A DNA stretch of 49,212 bases from assembly GCA_031274495.1 (NCBI GenBank), contig JAISQB010000047.1, forward strand, positions 1 through 49,212, in the 5' to 3' direction. This DNA is from Campylobacteraceae bacterium (GTDB taxonomy: Bacteria; Campylobacterota; Campylobacteria; Campylobacterales; Campylobacteraceae). The first letter of the stretch is position 1. Each line of letters starts with the position of its first letter. This document shows, in pieces, positions 8,457-16,945 of this stretch. The position numbers and the translations under genes are program-made. The notes below the pieces were generated by a model. The model was not told where the DNA came from, did not search any database, and saw only the letters and a program-made list of their open reading frames with translations.

Positions 8457-9398
8457 TTATAAAAATAGTGCCGCCATCAAGGGTATCGTGAAAAACGCCA
8501 CGGCGGTGCTCAAAAGTATGGCAAACGACGCCTCTTGCGGACGGACATTAAAGAGCGTTGCCATTATAACGGTATTTGCCGCCATCGGCACGATAGCATA
8601 GACCAACATCACGCGGTAAGCGCTCTCATCAAACGCGTGTATAAAGTTACTGTCTATAAACGCCACGAGCAGCGCCGCCGCAGGCCAGATGATAAATTTG
8701 GCGAAAAATGTCACCGCTATAAACTTTTTATCGACGCGCACATTTTTTAACCCCACAAGTCCCATACCTATCATCATCATCCCCAAAATCGCATACGCCC
8801 CGCGAAATTGCGTCAAAAACTCGATAAACTCTCCACTGAAATTTACCTGCATAAGATTGCACGCAAAGCCTGCAATCGCCGCGTAGATGACTGGGAGTTT
8901 GACGATTTTTATCATACTCTGGGTAAATGTATAACTGCCTCGCGAAATGATATAAAACCCTATCGTGTATTCGTATAAAAATGATATGACAAGAGCTAAG
9001 ATGTAGATATTTGCCTCGTGTTCGTTTAGTAGTATAATCGCCAACGGTATGCCAAAGTAGCCCGTATTGCCCGTGCCGCAGCTAAATGCCGCAAGATTTT
9101 TAGTCCTGTCGGTCCAAATCTTTTTACCGACATAAAACATCCCAAAACAGATAACAGCGGCGATACAAAAGAGCGTCAAAGGCACCAAAACCACGCTTGC
9201 ACTCAGTTCCACCTGCAAAGTCGCGCCAAAGACGACGATAGGGGCTAATATATAGACGATGAGCGGCGCCACCATCTCTCTTGCGATACCAAGCTTTTTA
9301 CAGGCGATGTAGCCAAGCGAGATATTGATATATAAGGGGAATATCTTTAACCCCAAAGCGGCGACTTTTAGCCAGAGCGAAACAAGCGTGGAGAGCAT
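8457..9398 (-). CDS. AEC-family (auxin efflux carrier type) permease
   Basis: This 313-residue membrane protein has about ten hydrophobic segments in two halves, as in the AEC/BASS-like superfamily. Typical features are KIFPLYINISLGYIACKKLG at the N-terminus, AFSCGTGNTGYFGIPLA in the first half and IVPMAANTVIMATLFN in the second, with paired crossover helices. Bacterial AEC proteins carry organic acids such as malate or malonate; the substrate here cannot be read. It stands alone, divergent from the DUF493 gene. Confidence 0.8.
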   Translation of the reverse strand: MLSTLVSLWLKVAALGLKIFPLYINISLGYIACKKLGIAREMVAPLIVYILAPIVVFGATLQVELSASVVLVPLTLFCIAAVICFGMFYVGKKIWTDRTKNLAAFSCGTGNTGYFGIPLAIILLNEHEANIYILALVISFLYEYTIGFYIISRGSYTFTQSMIKIVKLPVIYAAIAGFACNLMQVNFSGEFIEFLTQFRGAYAILGMMMIGMGLVGLKNVRVDKKFIAVTFFAKFIIWPAAALLVAFIDSNFIHAFDESAYRVMLVYAIVPMAANTVIMATLFNVRPQEASFAILLSTAVAFFTIPLMAALFL

Positions 9399-9474
9399 TA
9401 CTCTTGCCTTTCATTATCTTATTGAAGGCAAATTATATTATAATAAACGCAAAAAAAAGTAACGAGGCTTCACA

Positions 9475-9741
9475 ATGGCGGACGATATCAATTCAAAAGA
9501 GCTCGCTTTAGACTACCCCTGTACTTGGCGCTATAAAGTCATCATCGCAGCTTCAGGCGACATAAAAGCTGTAGTAAAAAGGGTGTTAAAGGAACGAGAG
9601 CACACTCTGAAATTCTCACACAAAAGCCAAAAGGGCGGTTATGAGAGTTACAATTTGGAAGTTTTAGTCTTTGACGCGGGAGATAGGGCAGCGTTGTATG
9701 AAGCGCTGCAAGCGGATGCGGATGTAAAATTTATTTTATAG
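9475..9741 (+). CDS. DUF493 (YbeD-like) protein
   Basis: This is an 88-residue soluble protein. YPCTWRYKVIIAASGDIKAV and SKQ-like SHKSQKGGYESYNLEV match the compact alpha/beta DUF493 fold, which has a regulatory ACT-like topology and no known enzymatic residues. A TATTATAATA-like -10 region lies about 35 bases upstream and AACGAGG precedes the ATG. The next gene follows after 14 bases with its own AAGGAG, so the two are probably cotranscribed. Confidence 0.8.
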   Translation: MADDINSKELALDYPCTWRYKVIIAASGDIKAVVKRVLKEREHTLKFSHKSQKGGYESYNLEVLVFDAGDRAALYEALQADADVKFIL

Positions 9742-9755
9742 GTAAGGAGAAGAGT

Positions 9756-10940
9756 ATGGAATCAACTAAGATTATTTTTAAAACAGCCCTCAAGGAGAAC
9801 AAGGACAATCCCCAAATCCTTGCCATCATAAGGGATTTGAGTTTTGATCTGGGGCGTAAGAAGCTAAAAAATTTAAGTGAAACGGAGATAACAGAGGCAG
9901 CAAAAGAGCTTTTCGAGCTTTTCGTTTTTGTGCTAAAAGAGGAGAAATTAAGAGACGCCAAGAGCATATCAAGTGTCATAGAGGGGCTTACCAGTGCGGC
10001 AAGTCACGACAAAAAAGAGTACCTTTTCAAGATAATTTACGAAAGAGAGCAGCTTGAAAAGCTCATCCACCGACAAAGCGCCGAGATAAAACAGCTCATC
10101 ATAGAGACTTACGACACGATAGAGACGGCTTTGGCGGATATCAAAGATGACGAAAAAGAGCAAATCTTAGAGGGGTTAAATGAGGCAAAACTCCTTAGCG
10201 CGGAGCTTTTGGGCATACTCAAAGACGCTGTTGAGGAGGCGTTTGTGACGACCATCGAAAACGGCAGCGATATAGAAGATACCGTGCGTGAGCTTGCCAA
10301 GACTTTCGCATATCAGGCGATAAATGAGGGCAAATTTGTAAAACAGAGGATTTTGGATATCGCATCTACGATTTTGGAAGCGGCGTGCGATATCGCGGAT
10401 AGCGACTACGCCAACGCCTCTTATGTGCTAAACGGCGCTGTGAAGGGTGTAAGAGAGGGTATCGCAAAGGCGGCGGAGAAATTTAAAAACGACCTCAAAT
10501 TCGCCCCTGACGAGATAAAAGAGTTCGCGAAAAATTCTGAAGAGAATAAAATCGGCATTATAGATATGGAGGAGAGTTTCATCGCGCTTTTAAGACAACG
10601 CCAGATGAACAGCATCGATATCTCAGCTAAGATTTTAAGTGAAATCATCGCCGAGCACGACACATATGTTGCCAAACTAAAAAGATTGAGCGTAGAAGCG
10701 GCGGATGCTTTTAGCGAAAAGATAGAAACTTTTAAAGATGAGACACTAAAAGATTTCAAAGAAAAATTTGATGAATTTAAAAAAGAGACCAATAAAAGGG
10801 TAGAAGCCTTCAAAGAGGGCGCCGCCCCCAAAACCAAACGCTTCGCCGACGACGCCAAAAAATTAGGACTCCACGCGTGGGAATCAGCCAAAAACAGAAT
10901 TGACGAAGTCATAAAAAACGCGAAGAAGAAAAAAGACTAA
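9756..10940 (+). CDS. Long helical protein of unknown function
   Basis: I do not recognise a named family with certainty. The 394 residues have no signal peptide or membrane helix and look almost entirely alpha-helical. The first ~120 residues hold DNPQILAIIRDLSFDLGRKK and are followed by acidic amphipathic repeats. Residues ~285-394 resemble apolipoprotein/phasin-like amphipathic helices (FSEKIETFKDETLKDFKEKF, then HAWESAKNRIDEVIKNAKKK), a pattern suited to binding membranes, polymer granules or long partners. It follows the DUF493 gene by 14 bases with a good AAGGAG and ends at a strong terminator, so the pair forms a two-gene unit. Confidence 0.6.
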   Translation: MESTKIIFKTALKENKDNPQILAIIRDLSFDLGRKKLKNLSETEITEAAKELFELFVFVLKEEKLRDAKSISSVIEGLTSAASHDKKEYLFKIIYEREQLEKLIHRQSAEIKQLIIETYDTIETALADIKDDEKEQILEGLNEAKLLSAELLGILKDAVEEAFVTTIENGSDIEDTVRELAKTFAYQAINEGKFVKQRILDIASTILEAACDIADSDYANASYVLNGAVKGVREGIAKAAEKFKNDLKFAPDEIKEFAKNSEENKIGIIDMEESFIALLRQRQMNSIDISAKILSEIIAEHDTYVAKLKRLSVEAADAFSEKIETFKDETLKDFKEKFDEFKKETNKRVEAFKEGAAPKTKRFADDAKKLGLHAWESAKNRIDEVIKNAKKKKD

Positions 10941-10974
10941 AGATAATTTGCCCGCGAGGGCAAATTATCTTTTT
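10941..10974. terminator. Bidirectional intrinsic terminator
   Basis: A perfect 13 bp stem (AGATAATTTGCCC / GGGCAAATTATCT) with a 4-base loop is followed by TTTT. It starts at the stop of the helical-protein gene and reaches the stop of the convergent lipoprotein gene. The A-rich sequence on the other side lets it serve both strands. Confidence 0.85.
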
Positions 10975-12589
10975 ATTCCGTATAGCACTCTATAACGCCG
11001 CACTGATTAAGACTTATGCTATCGCAAACAGGCGGAATTATCTCTTTGGCGCTTGCGTCTATAAGGGCGGTTTTGCCGTTAATTTGATGAGAAAATATCC
11101 CTTTTTCAAGTACATTTAAATTTTTATATGTTTTATCAAAAATCTTATTCCACCTCTTATCATAAAGAGTGTATTCACTATTCTTTAATGATGTGGCATA
11201 GTAGCTTTCGCTGGCGCTAATATCATTCGCCTTTAAGTCTTGTAAAATGTTTTTTGCATAGTCAAAGATAACCAATCTATCTTTTAAGTATACGATAAAA
11301 AAGTCGTCATTGAAATTGACATAAAAAACATCTTCTATGATAGGATTTAGTTGTGTATCAAGCAATACTTTTTTGTATAGTCCCGAACCTTTAGTGTCTA
11401 TGATGAATAATCCTCTGTATGCTCTCTCAAAATAGTACTTACTTTGCAAATCTATAATTATATTGCCGTCAAAATCTGCCATCCCTCTCTTTCCATCCTT
11501 CAAAAATACAAGCATATCGTATCTATCTTTTGCGCTAAAGCTATTGTCAGGCTTTATCCAATCTGCTCTCAGCAAAACCTTTTTATTGTCAAAATCATAC
11601 AGAAATGCTTCCGATTTGCCGGTAGAAGGTTTTATTAGCTGTGCTATAATGCGGTGGTCATTTATTCTTATAACTCCCGTCAAATCAACATCGCCGAACA
11701 CATCCTCGCCGTCTTTGTCAAAGAGACGATAGATGTTGATTTTTCTCTTGGATTTTCCGACAAGATTGACGCCGTATTCCATTATGTATCCAAACGGGGC
11801 AAAAATTTGCAGCTTAGAGAAGTTTTTATTATCTAAATAGAACTTTGTCTTAAGTAGTTTTTCCGCCTCTTTGTTTGCTGCTGCGGTATTGTCTTTACTG
11901 TTAAGGCTTTTTTCCGAGATAGACGTCAAAGACTCTTTTTTGCCATTGCTACCTCCCTTTATAGGCAATACCTCGTATTTAAGTCCGTCAACAGCCAATA
12001 CTTTATTGCAAGTTTTGGGGTAAAAATAGATACTTTGATGAGCCTTGTCCAATAATTTGTCACCGTTTTTATTGTAAAGCGTTGTCATTTTTGTTTTTTC
12101 AATAAGCTTTCTACTTACAACTTTTCCGTCTTGAAGCGTTAAGAATTCTGAATTTATAAAATCGCCGTTTTTGTCTCTTTTAAATCCCACAAGCGCAAAG
12201 CCGTTTCCATAATATATGTCGTGCATCAGCTCATTATCTCGAAAAATACAGTTTTCGTTTTTTTGCTGTTCTAATTTTAAAATAGCTTCCGCCTCATTTT
12301 CGCTTAACACACTGTCAAGAGTTTTGCATTTGGTGCCACCTGCTAAATGCACATAAGTAACTCTATCAACCTTGTTTTTGTAGTTTTGCTTGCATGTACT
12401 GTTTTCGCACCATGCGTCCAATAGGGCGTCAAGCATTTTTTTATCATACATGAAATAATTAGGATAATAAATTTTATAAACCCCTCTCGTCTGCTCGTCT
12501 TTTATCGGGGTTGCGGGTCCTCCTCCTCCGCCGCAGCCTGATAGCAAAACGACCATTGCGCTCAAAAGCGCGATTTTTACCTTTAACAT
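10973..12589 (-). CDS. Exported lipoprotein with WG-like repeats
   Basis: The 538-residue product begins with a lipoprotein signal (LLSAMVVLLSGC, Cys19 then a Gly run). The C-terminal half has recurring beta units such as LKDGKRGMADFDGNIIIDLQ, NGKTALIDASAKEIIPP and KNSEYTLYDKRWNKIFD. These resemble WG/KWG beta-repeats that restate a value and its label. No catalytic motif is visible and the family is usually of unknown function. The start is supported by AGGAGGAG before the ATG. It ends within the shared terminator at 10941-10974 and may be transcribed on its own. Confidence 0.75.
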   Translation of the reverse strand: MLKVKIALLSAMVVLLSGCGGGGGPATPIKDEQTRGVYKIYYPNYFMYDKKMLDALLDAWCENSTCKQNYKNKVDRVTYVHLAGGTKCKTLDSVLSENEAEAILKLEQQKNENCIFRDNELMHDIYYGNGFALVGFKRDKNGDFINSEFLTLQDGKVVSRKLIEKTKMTTLYNKNGDKLLDKAHQSIYFYPKTCNKVLAVDGLKYEVLPIKGGSNGKKESLTSISEKSLNSKDNTAAANKEAEKLLKTKFYLDNKNFSKLQIFAPFGYIMEYGVNLVGKSKRKINIYRLFDKDGEDVFGDVDLTGVIRINDHRIIAQLIKPSTGKSEAFLYDFDNKKVLLRADWIKPDNSFSAKDRYDMLVFLKDGKRGMADFDGNIIIDLQSKYYFERAYRGLFIIDTKGSGLYKKVLLDTQLNPIIEDVFYVNFNDDFFIVYLKDRLVIFDYAKNILQDLKANDISASESYYATSLKNSEYTLYDKRWNKIFDKTYKNLNVLEKGIFSHQINGKTALIDASAKEIIPPVCDSISLNQCGVIECYTE

Positions 12590-12615
12590 ACACTCCTCCT
12601 TTGTATATTATGCTA

Positions 12616-13923
12616 TTAGTCTACCTTTGTACTTAAGATTTTATTGATACGGTTGCCGTCTACCTCTAAGACTTTGAACTCAAACTGTCCGTTTTTGATG
12701 ACATCGCCTACCAGTGGGGGGCGACCTAGTTCGTTGAAGACCATACCGCCGAGCGTCAAAATCTCTGCGCTGTCTTCGAGTTGGCAGCCCAGTATCTCGC
12801 ATACGCTCTCTATGTCTATCATACCGTCAAATTCGTAAGTGTTGTCGTCTATCTTTTTAAAGTCTTCGCTTTTGGTGTCGTGTTCGTCGGAGATGTCGCC
12901 CATTATCTCTTCTAAGATATCCTCCATCGTCAAAAGTCCCGCCGTGCCGCCGAATTCGTCGATAACAAGCGCGGTGTGGATCTGCTCTTTGTTCATCCGT
13001 GAGAGGATGTCGGAGATGGGCGCGTTTTCGGGTACGAAGATGATTTTTCGCACTAATTTTGATAGGTCTTTCGTAGGATTTTGCGAAAATACATTGTCAA
13101 GTAAATCCCTCAAATGTATCATACCCAACGGGTTATCTTTGCTGTCTTGGCAGAGCGGATATCTTGTATGTTTTGTCTGCAAAACGGTCTCTATGCTCTC
13201 TTCGTAAGAGTCCTCCGCGTAAAGGCAGATGATATCTTTTCTTGGTGTCATCACCTCTTTTGCCACCGTGTCGGAAAAGTCAACGGCGTTTTTGATGATT
13301 TCGCCCTCTACGGAGTCTATGTAGCCGGCGTTCAAGCTCTCGTTTACGATGATTTTGAGCTCTTCGTCGGAGTGTCCCTGCTCGCGTTCACTGCTTGGAT
13401 TGATGCCGATGCGTTTAAGGAAAAATGAGGCTAATATATCAAAAAGTTTGATGCACGGATAGAAGATGACCCAAAATAGATGGAGTGGTTTGGCGATGAT
13501 GAGGGAGCTTTTTTCGCTCTTTGCGATGGCGATGGATTTGGGGACTAATTCGCCCATAACGACGTGAACGACGGTGATGAGTGTGAATGCGATGACAAAG
13601 CTTATCATATGTACAAGCGCGCTGTTTCCCGGGAATAGTTTAAGGATGGGTCCTTCTATCAGACTGGCAACGGCGGGTTCGCCTATCCAGCCAAGAGCCA
13701 ATGATGAGAGCGTGATACCAAGCTGCGTCGCGCTTAGATATGTATCAAGCGAATTAGACATCTTCAAAGCCAACTTCGCACTTTTATTGCCGCCTTTGAC
13801 CAACTCTTCAAGCCTTGTGCGGCGCACTTTCACGATAGCAAACTCCGACAAAACGAAAAAACCATTAAGGAGAACCAGACAAAACGCGATAACCAGCATC
13901 AAAACCGACCAAGGTTCGGGCAA
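12616..13923 (-). CDS. CNNM/CorC-type (hemolysin family) membrane protein
   Basis: Residues 1-190 form a DUF21 membrane domain with four hydrophobic segments (SAKLALKMSNSLDTYLSATQ, TVVHVVMGELVPKSIAIAKS). A pair of CBS domains follows (EVMTPRKDIICLY; DEFGGTAGLLTMEDILEEIM) and then a C-terminal CorC_HlyC domain (LTLGGMVFNELGRPPLVGDV). Members are linked to magnesium or cobalt efflux and cation homeostasis; the old hemolysin name is not informative. The start is TTG at 13923, with AAGGAT 5 bases upstream, and the product begins MPEPWSVLMLV. Confidence 0.88.
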   Translation of the reverse strand: MPEPWSVLMLVIAFCLVLLNGFFVLSEFAIVKVRRTRLEELVKGGNKSAKLALKMSNSLDTYLSATQLGITLSSLALGWIGEPAVASLIEGPILKLFPGNSALVHMISFVIAFTLITVVHVVMGELVPKSIAIAKSEKSSLIIAKPLHLFWVIFYPCIKLFDILASFFLKRIGINPSSEREQGHSDEELKIIVNESLNAGYIDSVEGEIIKNAVDFSDTVAKEVMTPRKDIICLYAEDSYEESIETVLQTKHTRYPLCQDSKDNPLGMIHLRDLLDNVFSQNPTKDLSKLVRKIIFVPENAPISDILSRMNKEQIHTALVIDEFGGTAGLLTMEDILEEIMGDISDEHDTKSEDFKKIDDNTYEFDGMIDIESVCEILGCQLEDSAEILTLGGMVFNELGRPPLVGDVIKNGQFEFKVLEVDGNRINKILSTKVD

Positions 13924-14032
13924 GACAGATCCTTTGTGAAAATATTAGAAAAGTTGTATATTAGCATATTTTTGTACAGATTTTATTATAAAATAGTAAA
14001 AATGTCTCTGCATATGGGAGATTTTTAAGAGT

Positions 14033-14062
14033 TTGTGCGGCTTCCAAGAAAAAGCCGCACAA
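14033..14062 (-). terminator. Terminator after the AGCS symporter gene
   Basis: An 11 bp perfect stem (TTGTGCGGCTT / AAGCCGCACAA) with an 8-base loop starts a few bases after the minus-strand stop codon. The run downstream on that strand (ACTCTTAAAAATCT) is only partly U-rich. Confidence 0.65.
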
Positions 14063-14065
14063 AAA

Positions 14066-15436
14066 TTACTCCGCGTCGGGATTATTGAAAAAATCTCTCG
14101 CCATTTTAAATACTATAGGGCTTAAAAGCAGCAACGCTATGAGGTTTGGTATCGCCATCAGAGCGTTGAAAAGGTCGGAGAGTGCCCATACTACGGTGAG
14201 TTTTGACAAGGCTCCTACGGGTATGGCTAAAGTAAATATCACTCTAAAGATGAAAGCCGCTTTGTGTCCGAAGAGATATATTGCGCATCTCTCACCATAA
14301 ACGCACCAGCCCAAAACCGTAGAAAAGGCGAACAGCGTCAAGCTTATCGTCACGAGCCAAGAGCCGAAACTGCCGTTTGTGACGGAGTTGAAAGCCAAAG
14401 TGGTCAAAGTCGCCGCGTTGTTATAATCTCCGTTTATCCACTCGCCGCTTACCAAGATGATGAGCGCGGAGATAGAACAGACTATGATGGTATCCAAAAA
14501 TGGGTCTATCATACCAAGGAGTCCCTGCTTGACGGGGTTTTTCACTATCGCGGCGGCGTGGGCTATGGGCGCGCTGCCAAGTCCTGCTTCGTTTGAAAAG
14601 AGTCCGCGCGCCACGCCGAATCGTATCGCCATAGCCAAAGTCGACCCCGCAAATCCGCCCACAGCCGCGTGTCCGTTGAACGCGCTTGTAAAGATGAGGC
14701 TGAAAGCGGCGGGGATTTTGTCGGCGTGGATGATGAGTATGACGCTGCCGCACAAGACATAAAAGACTGCCATTATCGGTACTAACATTCCCGCTACATA
14801 GCCTATGCGCTTAACTCCGCCCACCATCACCATACCGCCAAGGACGAGCAGTATCGCCGCTACCATAATAGGCGACAAAAATCCGCCCGAGAAACTTACC
14901 ACATTGCCGGTGATGGAGTTGGTTTGGACCATATTGCCGATGCCAAACGAGGCTACCATACCAAAGACGGCAAAGAGTGTCGCAAGCCATTTCCAGTTCG
15001 CGCCAAGACCGTTTTTGATATAGTACATAGGACCGCCCACAAATTTGCCGTCAGGCGTCACTTCGCGGTATTTGACGGCTAAAGTGGCTTCGCAAAATTT
15101 CGTAGCCATACCAAAAAGCGCGGTTATCCACATCCAAAATATCGCCCCCGGACCTCCCAAAACGATAGCGGTTGCCACGCCTACGATATTGCCCGTTCCC
15201 ACAGTTGCCGCTAAAGAAGTCATAAGAGCTCTAAACGGCGTTATCTCGCCCTCGTGTTTGGGGTCGTGTCTGCGCCCGCGCCACATAGCTGCCAACGCGT
15301 GCGGCAACTTTCTGAAAGGTATAAACCGCAAGCCTATCGTCAAAAATACACCCACGCCTAAAAGCAGGGGTATCAACAGAAACGGTCCGGTGACAAAACC
15401 GTTTATCTTATCTATAAAGCCGCTGATGGTATCCAT
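14066..15436 (-). CDS. Sodium:alanine/glycine symporter (AGCS family)
   Basis: The 456-residue product has about eleven membrane segments and strong AGCS landmarks. These are TSLAATVGTGNIVGVATAIV with GGPGAIFWMWITALFGMATK, the KYREVTPDGKFVGGPMYYI loop, RGLFSNEAGLGSAPIAHAAA, and FSTVLGWCVYGERCAIYLFG near the end. Family members import alanine or glycine with Na+. The gene has a short AAAGG upstream of the ATG and its own hairpin after the stop. It looks monocistronic. Confidence 0.9.
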   Translation of the reverse strand: MDTISGFIDKINGFVTGPFLLIPLLLGVGVFLTIGLRFIPFRKLPHALAAMWRGRRHDPKHEGEITPFRALMTSLAATVGTGNIVGVATAIVLGGPGAIFWMWITALFGMATKFCEATLAVKYREVTPDGKFVGGPMYYIKNGLGANWKWLATLFAVFGMVASFGIGNMVQTNSITGNVVSFSGGFLSPIMVAAILLVLGGMVMVGGVKRIGYVAGMLVPIMAVFYVLCGSVILIIHADKIPAAFSLIFTSAFNGHAAVGGFAGSTLAMAIRFGVARGLFSNEAGLGSAPIAHAAAIVKNPVKQGLLGMIDPFLDTIIVCSISALIILVSGEWINGDYNNAATLTTLAFNSVTNGSFGSWLVTISLTLFAFSTVLGWCVYGERCAIYLFGHKAAFIFRVIFTLAIPVGALSKLTVVWALSDLFNALMAIPNLIALLLLSPIVFKMARDFFNNPDAE

Positions 15437-15582
15437 TTTTTGAGCCTTTGAAGAAAAATTAGCGTATTGTAGCGTAAAAAATATAGATTTAAAATATAGA
15501 CAAAACCGATGGCTAATAGCTCTTGTAGCCCTTTGGCAATAACTTTATCGCAAAATTTCAAAAATCTAAAAAGGAACCAAGT

Positions 15583-16926
15583 ATGTTAAGTAAAAAAGCC
15601 ATTTTTTTAAGCCTTGTCTGTTGCGTCGGTCTGCTTTTTGGCGCGGAAGAGTACTCATCCGTTCTATCGGGACACGCGCTTCTCCCCGCCAAATCTTTCG
15701 TCCAAGCCCCCCAAGATGCACCGCAAAATATGCAAACAAGCGGCAAATACAGCGATACTACCACCAAAAGAGTCGATAAACTCTACTCTATCGAAGGATT
15801 GTCAAGCGGTCGTCCTACGGGGGTCTTTTTGCCATTTAACGGGCAGCCGCTTCAGGGGCATTCGGGTATCAAATATATGCAAGATAAGAGCGTATGGCTT
15901 TTGAGCGATAACGGTGCGGGTTCAAAGGCAAATTCGCCCGACTTTATGCTATTTTTGAACCGCTATAGTGTGGATTTTACAAGCGGCAAACTTAACCGCT
16001 TAGAGAATGTCTTTTTGCACGACGAAGATAAAAAGGTCCCTTTTCATATCGTAAACGAGGGGAGTGATAAGCGCTATCTGACGGGGGCGGATTTTGACCC
16101 TGAGAGTTTTCAGATAGCGGGCGGTAACTTTTGGATAGGCGAGGAGTTCGGACCCTATCTTATAAAGGCGGATAGACGCGGAAAGGTGCTGGCTGTTTTT
16201 GAGACTTTAGTAGATGGCAAAGTTGTCCGCTCACCAGACCACTACGCCCTAAAAACGCCAAACTCTCCCAATGAAAATGTCAAATTTGAAGTAAGACGCT
16301 CAAAAGGTTTTGAGGGTATGGCGATATCAAAAGATGGCTCCAAACTATACCCTATGCTCGAAGGGGCGCTGTATGATGAGAGACGAAAAGTTTATGAGAA
16401 CGACGGCGGAAAGGAGTTTTTGCGCATATTGGAGTTTGATGTAAAGGCGCAAAAGTGGACGGGGCGTTTTTGGAGATACGCGCTTGAACAAAACGGCAAC
16501 GCTATAGGCGATTTTAATATGATAAGCGACAACAGAGCCCTCATCATCGAGCGCGATAACGGCGAGGGGGTGAGCGAAAAGGCTTGCTATCCCAGCCAGA
16601 ACAGCAGAAATTGCTTTGATAATATCGCAGCATTTAAGCGTGTCTATCTGGTCGAACTAAATCCCGCAAACGCTAACGCCAAAAAGATAGCCTATATAGA
16701 CCTGCTGAATATCAAAGACCCCGATAATGTGTCGCGCAAACCTTTGAGCGGGGGCGTTTTTAAATTTCCCTTTTTTACTATCGAAAATGTTGATATGGTG
16801 GATAGTAGACACATCATCGTTGGCAACGACAACAATCTCCCATTTTCCAGCAGCAGAGAGCCAAATACCGCTGATGATAATGAGTTGATTTTGCTGGATG
16901 TGGGTGATTTTTTAAATGCGAAATAA
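15583..16926 (+). CDS. Exported phytase-like esterase family protein
   Basis: The 447-residue product starts with a signal peptide ending near FGAEE. It matches the esterase-like activity of phytase family, a predicted beta-propeller, with LQGHSGIKYMQDKSVWLLSD, GADFDPESFQIAGGNFWIGE, SKGFEGMAISKDGSKLYPML and ENVDMVDSRHIIVGNDNNLP. The acidic and glycine loop pattern suits Ca-dependent propellers, but activity on phytate is not shown by sequence. AAAAAGGAACC precedes the ATG. The alkaline phosphatase gene begins 19 bases after the stop, so both periplasmic phosphoester-type enzymes are probably one operon. Confidence 0.78.
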   Translation: MLSKKAIFLSLVCCVGLLFGAEEYSSVLSGHALLPAKSFVQAPQDAPQNMQTSGKYSDTTTKRVDKLYSIEGLSSGRPTGVFLPFNGQPLQGHSGIKYMQDKSVWLLSDNGAGSKANSPDFMLFLNRYSVDFTSGKLNRLENVFLHDEDKKVPFHIVNEGSDKRYLTGADFDPESFQIAGGNFWIGEEFGPYLIKADRRGKVLAVFETLVDGKVVRSPDHYALKTPNSPNENVKFEVRRSKGFEGMAISKDGSKLYPMLEGALYDERRKVYENDGGKEFLRILEFDVKAQKWTGRFWRYALEQNGNAIGDFNMISDNRALIIERDNGEGVSEKACYPSQNSRNCFDNIAAFKRVYLVELNPANANAKKIAYIDLLNIKDPDNVSRKPLSGGVFKFPFFTIENVDMVDSRHIIVGNDNNLPFSSSREPNTADDNELILLDVGDFLNAK

Positions 16927-16945
16927 AATTTTAAGGAGTATCAAA

